NCBI GenBank assembly: GCA_012656075.1
Contig: JAAKBF010000156.1
Span: forward strand, 110,616 to 174,615
Length of the DNA stretch: 64,000 nt
Direction of reading: 5' to 3'
From: Phytophthora hibernalis
Lineage: Eukaryota > Oomycota > Peronosporomycetes > Peronosporales > Peronosporaceae
Shown: positions 23,401-34,860 of the stretch, piece by piece
Position numbering within the stretch: the first letter of the stretch is position 1
Layout of the letters: the number at the start of each line of letters is the position of its first letter
Made by a program: the position numbers and the translations under genes
Notes under the pieces: model-generated
Told to the model about the DNA's origin: nothing
The model's database searches: none
The model's input: the letters and a program-made list of their open reading frames with translations, nothing else

Positions 23401-24000
23401 CTACGTTTTGTGTGTTGTATCACCCTCGCTCTGCTTGGCATCCGCGTTCCAGCAGTCGTCGCATGCACACCGGAACCACCGCTCGTTTCCGTAATGAACG
23501 GCGATCTGAGCGCCGGCGCTCACATTTCTGATCATCTTAACCACAACTTTCACGATCAAGCGGTTCTGCTGTTCCACGAACGTCGCGTTGGGTTCGCACG
23601 CGTGGCAAATGAAGCGGGTTATCGATCCGTGCTTTAGCGCGTCAACGTAGAAAAAGTTCTGGTTTGAGGACTTAGCGTTGTATAACAACGTGAAGCCGCT
23701 GTTTTGCTTCACCACCTTATCTGGCTGCCCTTCCACAATGGTTGGAAACTCACTCAACTCCCGCAATACTCGTCCAGCACGTCTCCCACGCCCAGGTTAG
23801 CCATCGTGAACACTCCGAGCCCCACTCGCCCAGTGTCGAAGAGTCTCAGTGTCTCGAGAGTCCAAGGTGCGTTGCTGCAACGTGCCGCCAGGCTGCAGCA
23901 GCTTGGAGTGCAGAACTTCGTACTCGCGACGTTGTTACACGAGTCCAGGAAGCAGTCACCAATGAATTGGCAAGGGTCAAACTCACCTATATCACGGAAG
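23401..24000 (-). pseudogene. SET-domain protein fragment (AWS/SET/post-SET)
   Basis: The minus-strand frame from 23766 to 23401 shows FYVDALKHGSITRFICHACE-PNATF, the SET core (usual form RFxNHSCEPN, here with C for N and A for S), then VSAGAQIAVHYG and a post-SET-like CACDDCW. Upstream, about 24000-23770, another minus-strand reading has a Cys-rich pre-SET/AWS-like cluster (GDCFLDSCNN, CTPSCC) leading to GVFTMANLGVGDVLDEYCGE. The family methylates histone lysines using S-adenosylmethionine. The altered NHSCxPN motif and the lack of a longer protein suggest a decayed or repeat-borne copy. It lies directly beside the MULE and may have been carried with it. Confidence 0.6.
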
Positions 24001-24942
24001 GTTATACCGCTGGTACTGCACGTCGATGCGCACGATGCCGTCGGTCCACGGCACCTCTTGGAGATGTAGTGCAGCTTCTTGGGAAGGAGTCTCTGGAAAT
24101 GAGGCGCGTCGGGCGTGCAAGTTGCGGAGCCCCGACCTCACCTCAGGCAAACGGAGAATGCTCTGTATCTGGACTGCCTTCACAGTCCTTGCGTGGTGTA
24201 CCAGTTTACCGCTACTGGTAATTGCACACCTCACTTGATCCTTGCGCTTACATGATTTCGGCACCAACCACTGCCCGTTCCGCTTCTTGGGTTGGTGTCA
24301 AATCTTGGCTCGTGCGTGACGATTATGGACTTCCCATGGAAATCCGTGAATTTGCGGATTCGCTTCGAAGATAATCCCGCCGGGTGCGAGACCGTAATTT
24401 CCTCTCATCTTGGTTTCCATGTGTGGTTTCTGCAATTATTCATTCCAGTCCATTCATCTTTTGAAGCAGAGTGACCTTGGTTGTTCCGTCCGATGAGTGA
24501 CCTTCAATTCGAGCTTGGTCAGAGGAGTCGACTACCCAAGTGTACGTGGCGGACAAGGACGGTGGGTTCCGTATCTGTAGCGGGGGTGGCTTTCCAAGGG
24601 GTTGCCCAATTTTCAACCGGGGAGAGCCGAGCAAAATGGCTAGAAGCCATCTCTCAAGTTTCGCCACTGTGTGGCCTTCGAAACATCCAGTAGGAAGTGG
24701 CACTTTGACTGAGTAGCTTGTACGTGTGCGTCTGGTGATTTATAATTGCTGTATTGGAATTACAGCAATTCGATCATATTTGGAGCGGTAGAGCGTCGGT
24801 GCGTTACTCTGCCCATGTATAAGTTCCCCAAAAGAGCTCATGCATTTTTGGTAGGGCGCTGGGGTATCAAGCAAAAGTTTAAATCTCCCTCCAGTCGAAG
24901 TTTGATAGGGCTCGCAGCGGAGTTCATCTCGCTTTCGATTGT

Positions 24943-26333
24943 CTAAATCCGTTTTCGAATATCATCGAGCATTTTGTGACGCTCAGCACGCACTCGTACT
25001 AATGCCACTTGATCCTGATCTCTTGCAAGAGCCACTTCCGCCTCTCGTGCCGCCGCAAATCGCCCAACAAGTGTAACGAGCACGTCCACAGTATCCGTCT
25101 CCGGTTTTTGCTTTTTGTTTGACTTGGCAGGTGAGCGCACAACCCGGTTTTTGATTCCGTTCCGCTGACTTGGTGTGGAAGTGGAGTTACCGCAACGCTC
25201 ACGCGTTGTGGTGGAGGTAGCATCATTCGAGAGTGAATCGAACTCATCTTCCTCATACATGCCGCCACAAACCGAGTTGAGTGCTTCAGGTCGAGTATAC
25301 AGACGTTACGTCGAATAAATTCGTTACGCGCGGAATTAATAAATAAACTCGAAAATATTACCTTGGTCCAGTACCACAGGTACAGCACGTCAGCTTTGCC
25401 GTGAACGAACTTCTTGAATTCCTGGTCGTGCATTCCTGACAAACGAAAGTTGGCTTCATAAATGCTGAAGAAGGATGTCAACTCTTTCCATAACTCTTCC
25501 AACTTCGCGGCATTGTGAGGAACAGTGATACTCGGATCAATACCAGCAAAATCAACATCATCAGTGATTAGCCCCTGTACTCTTCGTCGTCCAACTGGTA
25601 CGCCGTTTCAACATCGCGCCAGAATTGAGCTTTCTGGAAGTACTAGACGTTGTCCAAGTCATCTCGATCAAAGTTTCTGCCTGCTCAAACAAGCAGATAC
25701 AACATCGTATTCGTTACAATGAATGATACATACAAATGAATTGCACGCACCAGTTATTTCGATGAGCCTCGTAACCATATTCTTCGACAGGCAAACATTC
25801 GCTAGGCGGTACATACAGTGTCTGGTCCGACGAGTGTTCCCTGCTGCCATGGTTGACGCAGCCGAAGGCCCTTCGCCCCTATTCACGAGATCGTCGTAGT
25901 GGCGAACGCATTTAATACGAGTCGCCTTGTTTGTTCGGGTGTTCAGCTTAATTTCCCGTAGTGTACATTCCTTTCGAATGAGATCTTGTGGCATTTTTCG
26001 TACGTCCCCCAGGCAAAATGGCCCTCTCTTACGGAACCACTCCGTGCAACAGGAACAGTATCAATCCCTTCCCTAACACCATCCAAGCGCCCGCCAATAG
26101 ATTTTAGAACTGTACGCAAGTTGAGGTGGAGCATGGTGCTCAATGTTTTCCAGGACGGAAGCAGGTCTAATAATGTGGCGAGCTCGGGCGACGGCAAATG
26201 GCGCTGGGATTGACGATGACAGGTGCGTGGGTGCAACCCCAGCGAGCTCCGGCGCAAGAATGCGCGCCACTGGAGCTTCCAGTGTGCGGTCGTCTTCGGG
26301 CTTCATCGAAATGGACTTTGCGGACTGAACCAC
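24943..26333 (-). CDS. Unrecognised multi-exon protein, probably repeat-family
   Basis: Several minus-strand coding pieces appear to belong together: about 26257-25750 (PSPELATLLDLLPSWKTLST, then NKATRIKCVRHYDDLVNRGE and CMYRLANVCLSKNMVTRLIE), about 25650-25370 (AQFWRDVETAYQLDDEEYRG, LEELWKELTSFFSIYEANFR, KFVHGKADVLYLWYW) and 25260-24943. The last is an acidic, then basic, then helical tail (VALARDQDQVALVRVRAER). GT-AG introns are plausible between them, and at least one frame break occurs near 25950. No domain was named with confidence. The composition (acidic N-part, nuclear-type basic patch NKKQK, coiled-coil end) and its place in a repeat-rich region suggest a transposon-associated or multigene family. 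Confidence 0.4.
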
Positions 26334-26646
26334 AGGGCTGCTTCATCTATTGGTTAATTTCTATTGACGCACTACCCAGTCAAATTCTTTGTGTTTCATT
26401 CTCAACTGAACGCGCGGGGTAGGGCACGCATGCAACGCACGCGTCAACAATAACATTTCGGTTAAGAACGACCCTTAGTGACGAGATCCGACTTTCAGTT
26501 TTCCCAATCCGATTCGATACATGTAGTAAGCAAAGCGGCCCTCCCTCTTAGTTCAAATACTACACACCCAAATACCACAACTTACATTTTGACAGATTTA
26601 ACTCAGCTACCACGGCGTCTACACATTCCCAACAAACACAATCAAC

Positions 26647-26722
26647 CAAGCAAGACTCGAACCCACACCACAGCACGTAGCTAGCAACCACCTTCACCAG
26701 CTCGCCACAGTGCAGGTCTCCT
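26647..26722 (-). repeat. tRNA-like SINE head, copy 1
   Basis: Read on the minus strand, a ~76-nt unit contains an A-box-like TGGCGAGCTGGTGAAGG and, 44 nt downstream, a B-box-like GGTTCGAGTC. That is the internal spacing of a pol III tRNA promoter. It is not a functional tRNA: I cannot form an acceptor stem. A second copy lies 193 bp away. I call it the tRNA-derived head of a SINE, or a tRNA pseudogene. Confidence 0.5.
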
Positions 26723-26914
26723 CGCCGACGTCCCCAGAACTTGTCAGCTTCACGCCACGTCCGCGTTGGCGTTCTCCTCCCGGCCAGCTTCGTCACTCTT
26801 CTGCCGCGCCACTAAGCAATACAAACGCAAACGATGTCAGCATGAAATCATCATTGCAACCAAAAACTCTGCTTGCAGTGTTGTACCAAACACGCAAACA
26901 AAAGTCGCTAGCAA

Positions 26915-26988
26915 AGCAAGACTCGAACCCACACCATAGCTCGTGACTAGCAGCCACCTTCATCAGCCCGCCACAGTGCAGGTCTCCA
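26915..26988 (-). repeat. tRNA-like SINE head, copy 2
   Basis: About 85-90% identical to the copy at 26647-26722 and in the same orientation, with A-box-like TGGCGGGCTGATGAAGG and the same B-box GGTTCGAGTC. Similarity stops shortly outside the unit on both sides. Confidence 0.5.
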
Positions 26989-27099
26989 CGATGGCACCTA
27001 CACTGTCGGCTACGAACGCAATCTTTCTTTTGCCGATTTTTCAGTTGTGAGAACATCTACCGGTAACTGAACGGATGCACGTAAAAACGTGTCTGCTGC

Positions 27100-27366
27100 T
27101 GCCGTGAAAATGGCTCGAAATTTATTGCTGGAACGAGTGATTTTTCCAGCCATCTCCTCAATAAATGCCTATTTTGTCCAATCAACTTGATATGCGGGGA
27201 ATGCTCTTAAACCAAGCATTTATGCATGTTTTTAGTAAACACCCGAGGCCCCAACCCGTCAAATCCGATAGTTCAGTCTGCGGGAGGCAGGCTAAAACCA
27301 AGCATTTATGCATGTTTTAGATTTTTGTATGGGATTAAGGTATAGGGAAAACAAGTCAAACCTAAG
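27100..27366. other. Non-coding stretch with a short direct repeat
   Basis: No ORF of note. The string aaccaagcatttatgcatgt occurs twice about 84 bp apart (near 27212 and 27297), perhaps a decayed element edge or local duplication. Confidence 0.4.
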
Positions 27367-28169
27367 ACTTGTGACCTCTTCGTTGCTAAACGTAAACTGT
27401 ATTCTTGTTCTTATCTGCGGCCAAGCCGCCTACGGTGTAAATCTATAAGCTTCACTATCTAGCATAGTGAAGCTAAGCTATCCAACCAGTGGTTGTGAAG
27501 CTATCTACTGATATCCAATCACTATCCAGTACAGAGTACTGCTTTAGGGAGAGGAAGGTGGGTACACCGTAACCTCCATGTAACCCTGTTACACCTTCCC
27601 CCTCCAGACTGTGAACACCACGTGTCCACAATCGTCATTGCCTCAACAGAGGATTGCAGACCGTTGAAAGATCACCATACGTCACGGGACCCGGCGCTAT
27701 AGCGACATTCTCCTTGAGAACCCGGCTGCGAGCCATCGGCGCGTTGGTCATTTGCCAATCGACCCCACGCAGCGCAAAAGTCGCTCGGGAAGAGCCCATC
27801 TTCGTCCTCGGCACACAGTGCATCGTCGGTTTTCAGCCTAACTTCTTCCGCTACGTCCTCGCCGTGGCTACGCTCGACGCTCTCGGTGAGCGAGTACCAC
27901 GCGGAGTATCGCCGTCGACACGGGAGCTCCGTGATGACCAGATCCGCAGGGGACGCGACTAATCCGTCGCAGCAGCGTATTCGCTTAGCCCGCAACTTGC
28001 TCTTCGATGAAATCGAAGGTGCCGAAGAGGGCGAGTTGCAGGTGGACTACGGGTCCGACACGCAACTGCCTCATGAAGAGGAGGCGGAGGCCAGCGGCCC
28101 TCGACGTATCGACAATCCCGAACGGCACCGAGAGCCTAGTCCAAATCCGTTTCCCGAGCGGTCGACGGT
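27367..28169 (+). repeat. LTR-element fragment, copy 1 of a ~800-bp direct repeat
   Basis: Matches 52254-53053 over its whole length in the same orientation, with few substitutions and several short indels. The first ~230 bp are non-coding and end in a tgtaaccctgttaca palindrome, like an LTR end. The following ~500 bp contain gag-like coding sequence. Differences between copies include homopolymer lengths (A4 versus A3 near 27775, G4 versus G3 near 27950). Similarity to the second copy ends abruptly at 28169. Confidence 0.85.
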
Positions 28170-29453
28170 CGTGTCGGCCCTGCGCGCGGCGACGCGCCTG
28201 CCCTCGGCAGAAGAGGACGTCCATGGAGCCCAACGTTCTGACCAACGACCTGGATGAGGCTCAGAGCCAGCAGCTCGCGGCGCAGGAGAGTGCACCACGC
28301 TCCCAGCGTCCTGTGGCTCGGCCACTGCTCAATCCGAGCCGCCGTGATTATGGTTTCGAGGCAGGCTGCTGGGCAGCTCTTGGGGCTTACATATGTGGAC
28401 CCGCGCCGCGTACTGCAGAAGAGCATGCTGCTCGCGCGGCTCTTCATGAGAGATTGCTGACGCTGCAGCACACGACGCCACGTGAGTACCGCTGTGTCAG
28501 CAGCGCAAAGAATCTGTCCCACACATACGGACCTACCCGGTCGTCTTGCAGATGGGTGAGCTCGCTAACGAGGACGATGCTCAATTTGAGTCTTGGGTGG
28601 AAGGAGCACGCCGGCTCCCTCCGTTGCTGCTCTCCGATCTATTTTTCGTGAGGACGTTGTCCGATTGCAACGTCGGCTACGCTTCGACTTTGCGAAGTTG
28701 AAGGCGAAACGCCTGTTGCCTGCGGCTCACCGCCGTGTTCAAGGGATCGTCCTTAATGCTCAATCGTGCGCTGCGGTTCCTCACCGTAGTGAGTCGTCGG
28801 CTGCAGCAGCTCAGGGTCAAAGCTTGAGCTCAGCTTCTGACCTGTTAGCCCCCCGTCCTACTGGCGGGAAGCGCGACGCGATCGGGGTAGCGGTCGGGGG
28901 CTGTCGACCACGGAGGTCAAAAGCGTCCTCAGCGTTTGGACAGTCCTGCCGGAGCGGCACTTCAACTCCCATGAGTTGTGCGAGTGAGGCTCCCCGCGCC
29001 ACTTTACCAGATACTGGTTATGCCCACGACTGCGACGCTTCACTAGAATACGCTCCACATGATAGTGGAGCACACCCTGCTCGTCAAGCAGCGCCGGTTG
29101 CGGACGACATTGAGCCAGTGATGGCACCGCCAACTCAGGTGGAGTTCCGACAGTATGTGAACGAGGTTCGTTTACTGCGCGCGCGACTTCGCGAGGAGAC
29201 GACGGATCGTGCGCAACTGTGGGATGCGCTGACGCGGCTCGATGAGTGAATGGACTGGGTGAGCCTTCCCCAGTCGGTCTCTGACCGACTTGTGGAGCTC
29301 GAGCGTCGCTCGTCTGGGTCTGGGACGGCCATGCAGCAGCAAGCCGGGCGCTTAGCTGAACTGGAGCGGAGGCTGGCTGGCTTGCAGGGTCAGGTAAACA
29401 CGCTGACCAGCCTGTTGCAGGGGAACTTCGAGCCGACACCCGCCCCGGGCTAA
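27654..29453 (+). mobile_element. LTR-retrotransposon internal region, gag-like, frame-broken
   Basis: Plus-strand coding pieces after the LTR-like part: a segment with NPSQQRIRLARNLLFDEIEG, one with DYGFEAGCWAALGAYICGPA, one with VVRLQRRLRFDFAKLKAKRL, and a Leu/Arg heptad-rich end (VRLLRARLREETTDRAQLW, then after one in-frame TGA LERRLAGLQGQVNTLTSLL). That is a coiled-coil typical of retroelement gag proteins. Frame breaks separate the pieces. No protease, reverse transcriptase or integrase was recognised on this strand before the next element begins. The opposite strand carries a chromodomain (separate entry). Confidence 0.55.
28945..29082 (-). mobile_element. Chromodomain, chromovirus (Ty3/gypsy) 3' remnant on the minus strand
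   Basis: Within a 193-aa minus-strand frame (29439-28858), about residues 120-165 read HYHVERILVKRRSRGHNQYL, then VKWRGEPHSHNSWE. This is a clear chromodomain with its aromatic residues (Y, W, W). In oomycetes this arrangement is usual at the C-terminus of gypsy integrases. The upstream part is Pro/Ala/Ser-rich with no recognisable integrase core, so only the tail is present. It overlaps plus-strand gag-like coding sequence. Confidence 0.7.
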
Positions 29454-29587
29454 CGCCTCAGCGTTTACCTCCGCCGGGTCGATACGGCTTGAGTAAGTCA
29501 ACGTGAAACGTCGGGTGCGTACGCATCTTCTTCGGAAGATTAAACGTATACGCTAAAGCCTTTCTATTTAATCAAGATGTCTACTCA

Positions 29588-32500
29588 GTGGAGGAGACAG
29601 CAATTCTGCGTCAGATTTGTGAAAAGACGTACGGGAAGCATGCAGGAGCAATGCCTCGGGACGGAACGGAGGACGAATGGCGAATTGTGCAAGGGCTGGT
29701 CGAAGGAACAATTCTTTGGCGCCGCCTCCCTCAGTTCATCAGCAGAATCATGAAGACGGAGCACAAACTACGGGTGATCGGGACCATTCGAGCGCAAGTA
29801 GAAGGCAAGCTCTGCATGGACTTAACAGGTGAATTACCAATTAAGGAAGCCTTTCGCAGCACGAAAAGTCTGCAGGAAAGTGTTTCTACGGCGGCCACGA
29901 ACCGAGCGGTGGGTAGGCCAATGGTATGGCGTATGCTCGCAGTGGTCAAAACGATCAGCTACAATGCAGCCAAACACGAGATCAACTTTCATTTTTTCAC
30001 GAGGGAGGAAGCGCGAACGTTTGAAGCAGCGGAAATACCGTTTCATAAGCACATGCACTCCTTGACAAATGCACATGCACCGGCGCAGATGGAGTCAGAT
30101 CAGTCAGTCTGGGGCCTTCGATATGACTCTGACGGGACATTGGTCTACCAAAGGGTAGACTACGCTGTCGTATTGCGAAACGTCGCGAGAACCATGGATC
30201 TCAGCCGGGTTCTTGCATTCTTTCAACATGAACTCGATGTGCCTTTTGACCTGAATGACTGGACCAAACAGGACCCAACTTCAATACCTCCACCTCCTGC
30301 GAGCTCAACTTTCCTCAAGAAGGCTGCCCGATTAACGGACATCAAGCGCATCATGTGGTACAACTCCGTCATTATCGTGCAGCACCCAGATATGAGCGGC
30401 CGCCCACAATGCTTGAGATGTGGAGGAACCGGGCATTTAGCGAGAACATGCAGTCTTTCGATGTCAGCGTTACGCGGAGCGGGCAGCATCAACGCGTCTG
30501 AGGCTACTCTTGTCACATTAGCTGCACTGCCTGCCACGTTCACGAGTTTAGAAGATCTCATGGCGGTCTTAACCACCCGCAACCAACCAGCAGCGGAACC
30601 CCCGAGACAAGGGGCCACGACATCGAACCACGAGACAGCACACTACCAACCGGTGGCAGTGGAAAGGGTCTCTACTCGAGCGAAATCGGAGCAGGTCGAG
30701 GCAGAAGCTGGATGGTTTGATGGAGGCTCGACTCATTCAAAGCGCAAAAGTACCAAAGATACACGGACAGAGTCTTCTGCACGTCCGGTGACGCGTCCAG
30801 AGGTGATGAGCAAAATGCAAACCCCAAAGAGAGCAGCCATCCTCGAGAACCGGACCGATCCGATCCGTCTGAAGCAACTCACATGGCGTGGTCGCGTTAC
30901 AATCCCTTAATGGTAGAAACGTCGGAGAAAATAAGCTCTCAAGACTTGGAACCCAGTAGCACAGCAGTTGTGTCCAAACCGAGGCTATCGGCGAAGGCGA
31001 TGCAAAAACTTCATGCCGAACTCTTTGTGGTGGAAGATGCGGCCAAAGATGAATTTGTGCAAGCATTGGGTCCAGTGGCAGGCATCACAGGCAAGATGAA
31101 CATCAAAGTAGCCACCAAAGGACCCAAGCCGAATGCTGACAATCAAATTCATGACGCAATCCCTCTTCCTACTGCTCTCCAGGAAATGGGCTTATGGCCA
31201 GTGCAAACACCGCCAACAGACCATTGTCAAGTATTTGCCATTGCCCAGGCACTCACCAATAGCAGTCTCGAATATGATCCAAAACGCCTCGCTCAAGCTG
31301 CAGCGGCATTAAAAAAGGGTGCGTGGCGAGGGCACAAATTGACTTCTCCCTAAAATATTCGCATGCAGAGCGTAAACAAACCCTGCTCCGACTGGGGAGG
31401 GGCTACGACAAAATGACAGCCCCGGTGTCGGACGATGAATTTCGACAGTATCTCACGGACTATAGAAACAGTTCTTCCGAGCCTACGGAATTCATCCCTG
31501 CTTCAAACTGGGGGAGTAACGATACTTTAGCAGCTTACGGAATGCTACTGCAGCGAGACATCATTGTACTTAGTCCAATTCCCGGAAAACGGGAGTGGAG
31601 TGCGAACCTGAAACCCGCAAAGCCAAAGAACGGGACTTTCTTCACGGTAAACGAGCCCATGAAGCCACACCGGAGGACAGGAGAGATGAGGATGGCAAAG
31701 TCGTAAATGCGAACAACCGAGCTGTGCCTTTAAAGAAGCGGAGCAATGTCGATCCAAAAAGAATCTACTAACATTATTCGAAGAGGTTGGAAATTTGGAC
31801 GAGAAGGTGGACAACACCAACAGCCACACTGGAATCCCCAGTTGGCTATTTTTGGAGTGCCTATGCTAGTACATGGAATTCGCAGACAGTGGTGGCATTC
31901 CCAGATGTTGAAGCTTCTACTGACACATGGCTCATCGCTGCTCGGGCCGAACCTGCAAAATTGCTGCACATGCTGCGAACGTTTAGCTCTCCTCACGAAA
32001 TCAAACAACGATTAGCACCTCAAGTCATTGTGGAATTAACAGAGAGATGGCGAATGGAGGGTTGGAAGTTAGCGGTGGAAGCAGGGCAATTAGATGAGAA
32101 GTCAGACCCAACCAGAGTACAGCGGCTGGCGAAGTGGGAGCGGAGAGCTGCCTCAGTTCAGAATGACCACATGAAAAAGGCCATCATCAACAGTGCCCAT
32201 GAATGGGCGCTCGAGCAAACGGAGGAATATGGACAGGATGCAGTTATGCGTCTATGTGCACCCAAAAAATTAGTCAGCTTAGCAACTATCTTTGTGCGCT
32301 CATGTCTACGCTGAAAAAATGCTGCACTACTTGGGGAAAATGGACGACCAAACGACACTCTACCCCAACAGTTGCAACGGCATTTACGAGCACTGCGATC
32401 GAATAAGGAGTATAGGGCCTATTTTCTAGCCGGATACAACACATTCCATCACCTGGGATGTATTTGGAGTCTTCATGAACCGTGTTGTGGAGGAAGGTAA

Positions 32501-32950
32501 TCATCACTAGAGAAGATGCGCCAGTGGCTTTGAGATACTAAGGGAACCTCACCACCAGAAATGAGTGTGGCGCCAGAGTTTCCACTGGACGCGTATGCAC
32601 AAAGCGTATTACTTGACCAGTTGACCTATCACACAGATGGAGAACCTGACCTCCAACCAACCTCCCGACGAACCGACATTCGGATCATTACTCAGAATGT
32701 TAGAGGGTTTAAGAAAAAGGTAAGATGGGAGTGGTTGGCAGCATGGAGAAATATACCACGAGTGAGCAGACCAGCGATGGTTTTGCTCCAAGAGACTCAT
32801 GTGAGTTCGGAGGATGAAAAGCGAGAGTTGATCGAGAGGTGGCAATGGATGTGGGGCAAAGGTAACACGTCTCACCCCATGTCTTTTTTGGAGTGTAGAT
32901 GCATCCAAGACTGGATGAGTGGGAATACCGACTTCCTCGGCTTATAGTGG
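29588..32950 (+). mobile_element. LINE-type retrotransposon, 5' part (ORF1 + OTU-like + start of endonuclease)
   Basis: ORF1 (29588-30910, 440 aa, intact) has a C-terminal CCHC knuckle, CLRCGGTGHLARTC, as in nucleic-acid-binding LINE ORF1 proteins. It starts at GTG in the frame as read, so the true start may be an ATG a little upstream or at MPRDGTEDEW. The following frames (30883-32314, with breaks) contain an OTU-like cysteine-protease pattern: DHCQVFAIAQAL with the Cys, then SNWGSNDTLAAYGMLLQRD and IIVLSP. Then 32561-32950 starts an APE-type endonuclease (IRIITQNVRGF, AMVLLQETHVSSEDEKREL). The endonuclease stops at about 32950, where a pogo-related sequence begins. No reverse transcriptase follows in this orientation. 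Confidence 0.75.
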
Positions 32951-33105
32951 ACCCCCTGCAGTGGGACGGACCAAGGCAAGTAAAAACAAAAACGAGGCAG
33001 AAAATTTAAAACATATTTATCCAATCAGTGTGTTAGAAAATTACTGGTCCGCACGTCGATTTATCTCCCTCACCCTTTGCATTTCCCTTGGTGTAGGGAG
33101 CCGCC

Positions 33106-33960
33106 ATGGCTCCGCAAGCATCTTACTCCGTCAAGCAAAAGTGTGAAGCTTTAGACAGCATCAGTCGTATTGGCTACAAGCCAACGGCTCGAAAGCTCGG
33201 TATCCCGTTATCTACGTTGCATGATTGGCGGAGACAAGAGAAGGAATTATTCAGCTTCAAGGGGGCACAGACAAGCAAGACGCTAAAAGGACAGGGGGCT
33301 AAGGGCATCATAACATTCGGACACGACATGGTGACCTACATGAAGGATCTGCGCCGCGAAGAAGAGGTACTGCAAACATTATGGTCTGAATGTTTGCAAA
33401 TTAAATAAACTTCTTTTGTAAAGTATTTGTGTACAGGAAATATGATTGAATATATAAAACAAGAGCATCCCACTTGGCTAGAGGCGTATTTAGCGACGAA
33501 GTCAAGTGACGAAAGGCGTGTAAACGCATTGATGCGCTTGTGCCAGCGGTTTGCAAGCCGGTAAGAAAACTATCTGTTCTAATATTGAGCTACTTGTTTT
33601 GAAAAGTGTATTATTAACTTATCTTTTGATATTTCAACATTTTGTTTTTTATAATATGGTGTTTAGGCATGGATTTTCAATGCAAAAGCCACAACATTCG
33701 AAGAAAAACGAAGCTGTACTACAGCAGACGCATTTAGAATTTGCAATCAAGTTTTGGAGCGAATACAGCCATTTTCCGGAAAGTGCTATCTACAACGTCG
33801 ACGAAACGGCCATTTATTTCGACACTCCACCCCACAAAATATGGGCCCTCAAGGGGAGGCGTGGATCAGCAAAAGTCAAGCATATGCAGAAGAATTCCGG
33901 AAGACTCGCAGCTGTGCTCACCATTCGGGCTGACGGTACGTTCATTTATTTTACATTTAA
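33106..33960 (+). mobile_element. pogo-like transposase remnant (HTH + CENP-B-like + DDE start)
   Basis: First exon (33106-33366) is MAPQASYSVKQKCEALDSIS, a psq-type helix-turn-helix (GYKPTARKLGIPLSTLHDWR). After a short intron comes the second HTH part (MIEYIKQEHPTWLEAYLATK). After another intron with acceptor near 33664 follow KNEAVLQQTHLEFAIKFWSE and the DDE-domain start YNVDETAIYFDTPP (first catalytic D) with KIWALKGRRGSAKV. The frame stops near 33960 before the second and third acidic residues, so it is truncated. Flanked on both sides by a ~27-bp direct repeat (32927-32953 and 34389-34415). Confidence 0.75.
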
Positions 33961-34164
33961 TTTACTGTATACTGATCAAACCGATCAATACGGCTTGCCT
34001 TATTCTTTCTCCAGAACGTGTAGTGTTCATGTGCCGCTAGCTCAACCTCTTCTAGGGCTGACCCCAATTGGACTCGTGCATACGACAAATTTGTCTGATG
34101 GACCAGTAGCGTTAAAACTTCGCTCTCCGATTTATCTGCGCGATCGCCCCCAAACGGTCCAATA

Positions 34165-34412
34165 ATGGAGATTCAACGCAGTTAAAGTCGCCAGCCAGAA
34201 TTGGATTCTGGACGTGACCCAGCCGCAAATCCTGTAGAGAGATATAAATGCTTCACGGACCGTTTATTCAGACGCGGGCGCGTAAATGTTAAGAATATGC
34301 ATATCTTGAAATGCCACCCCTATGGCTCTCTTGGTCCTCAGGTGGTTGTTCCAGGGCTGGATCTCGTTATGAAACTCCGGAAACACAAATACCGACTTCC
34401 TCGGCTTATAGT
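34165..34412 (-). mobile_element. LINE endonuclease middle part, inverted fragment
   Basis: Minus-strand reading shows RKSVFVFPEFHNEIQPWNNH, then AIGVAFQDMHILNIYAPAS and PILAGDFNCVESPLL. These are APE-type LINE endonuclease motifs (NIYAP and GDFNC) that belong downstream of the part found at 32561-32950 on the opposite strand. Two small frame breaks occur. Confidence 0.75.
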
Positions 34413-34429
34413 GGACACCGGCATATAAG

Positions 34430-34860
34430 AGCGACCAATCGCATCGCAGTATTTGAACCCTCTCGCCGCCTCGGCTTATAAGTTCTGCTGCAATTATTTC
34501 GGCACAAATGTACTAGTATGCGTACCGGTATGGCGACTTTCCTTCCGCGACTGCCAGTCATTCAGAGATTCTCCCAGACCTCAGCCGCCCTTCTCCTGTT
34601 GCCTGCTTTGTTGGTGGGTGTGGATACCTGTCTGCAGCCGCTGTATCTGATGGTGCCGCGTAGAGTATTCGAGCTCGCTGTTCTCATGTGATCCTAAATC
34701 TAGCAGCACTAACTCGTGGCGGTACAGTAGCAGCATGTACCGCGTTGTCATGCAAGTTATTAGACCACAAGACCCTTCCTGCAAGAAGTCGCTGGGGCTA
34801 CTTTGATCAGGCGTATGTATCTGTATTACCTAAATCACGTAGCGGCTGACCATTGCACGG
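34430..34860. other. Uncharacterised stretch between LINE fragments
   Basis: No conserved ORF in either strand. It repeats the short string cctcggcttata found at the edges of the adjacent LINE pieces, so it is probably also element-derived. Confidence 0.35.
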
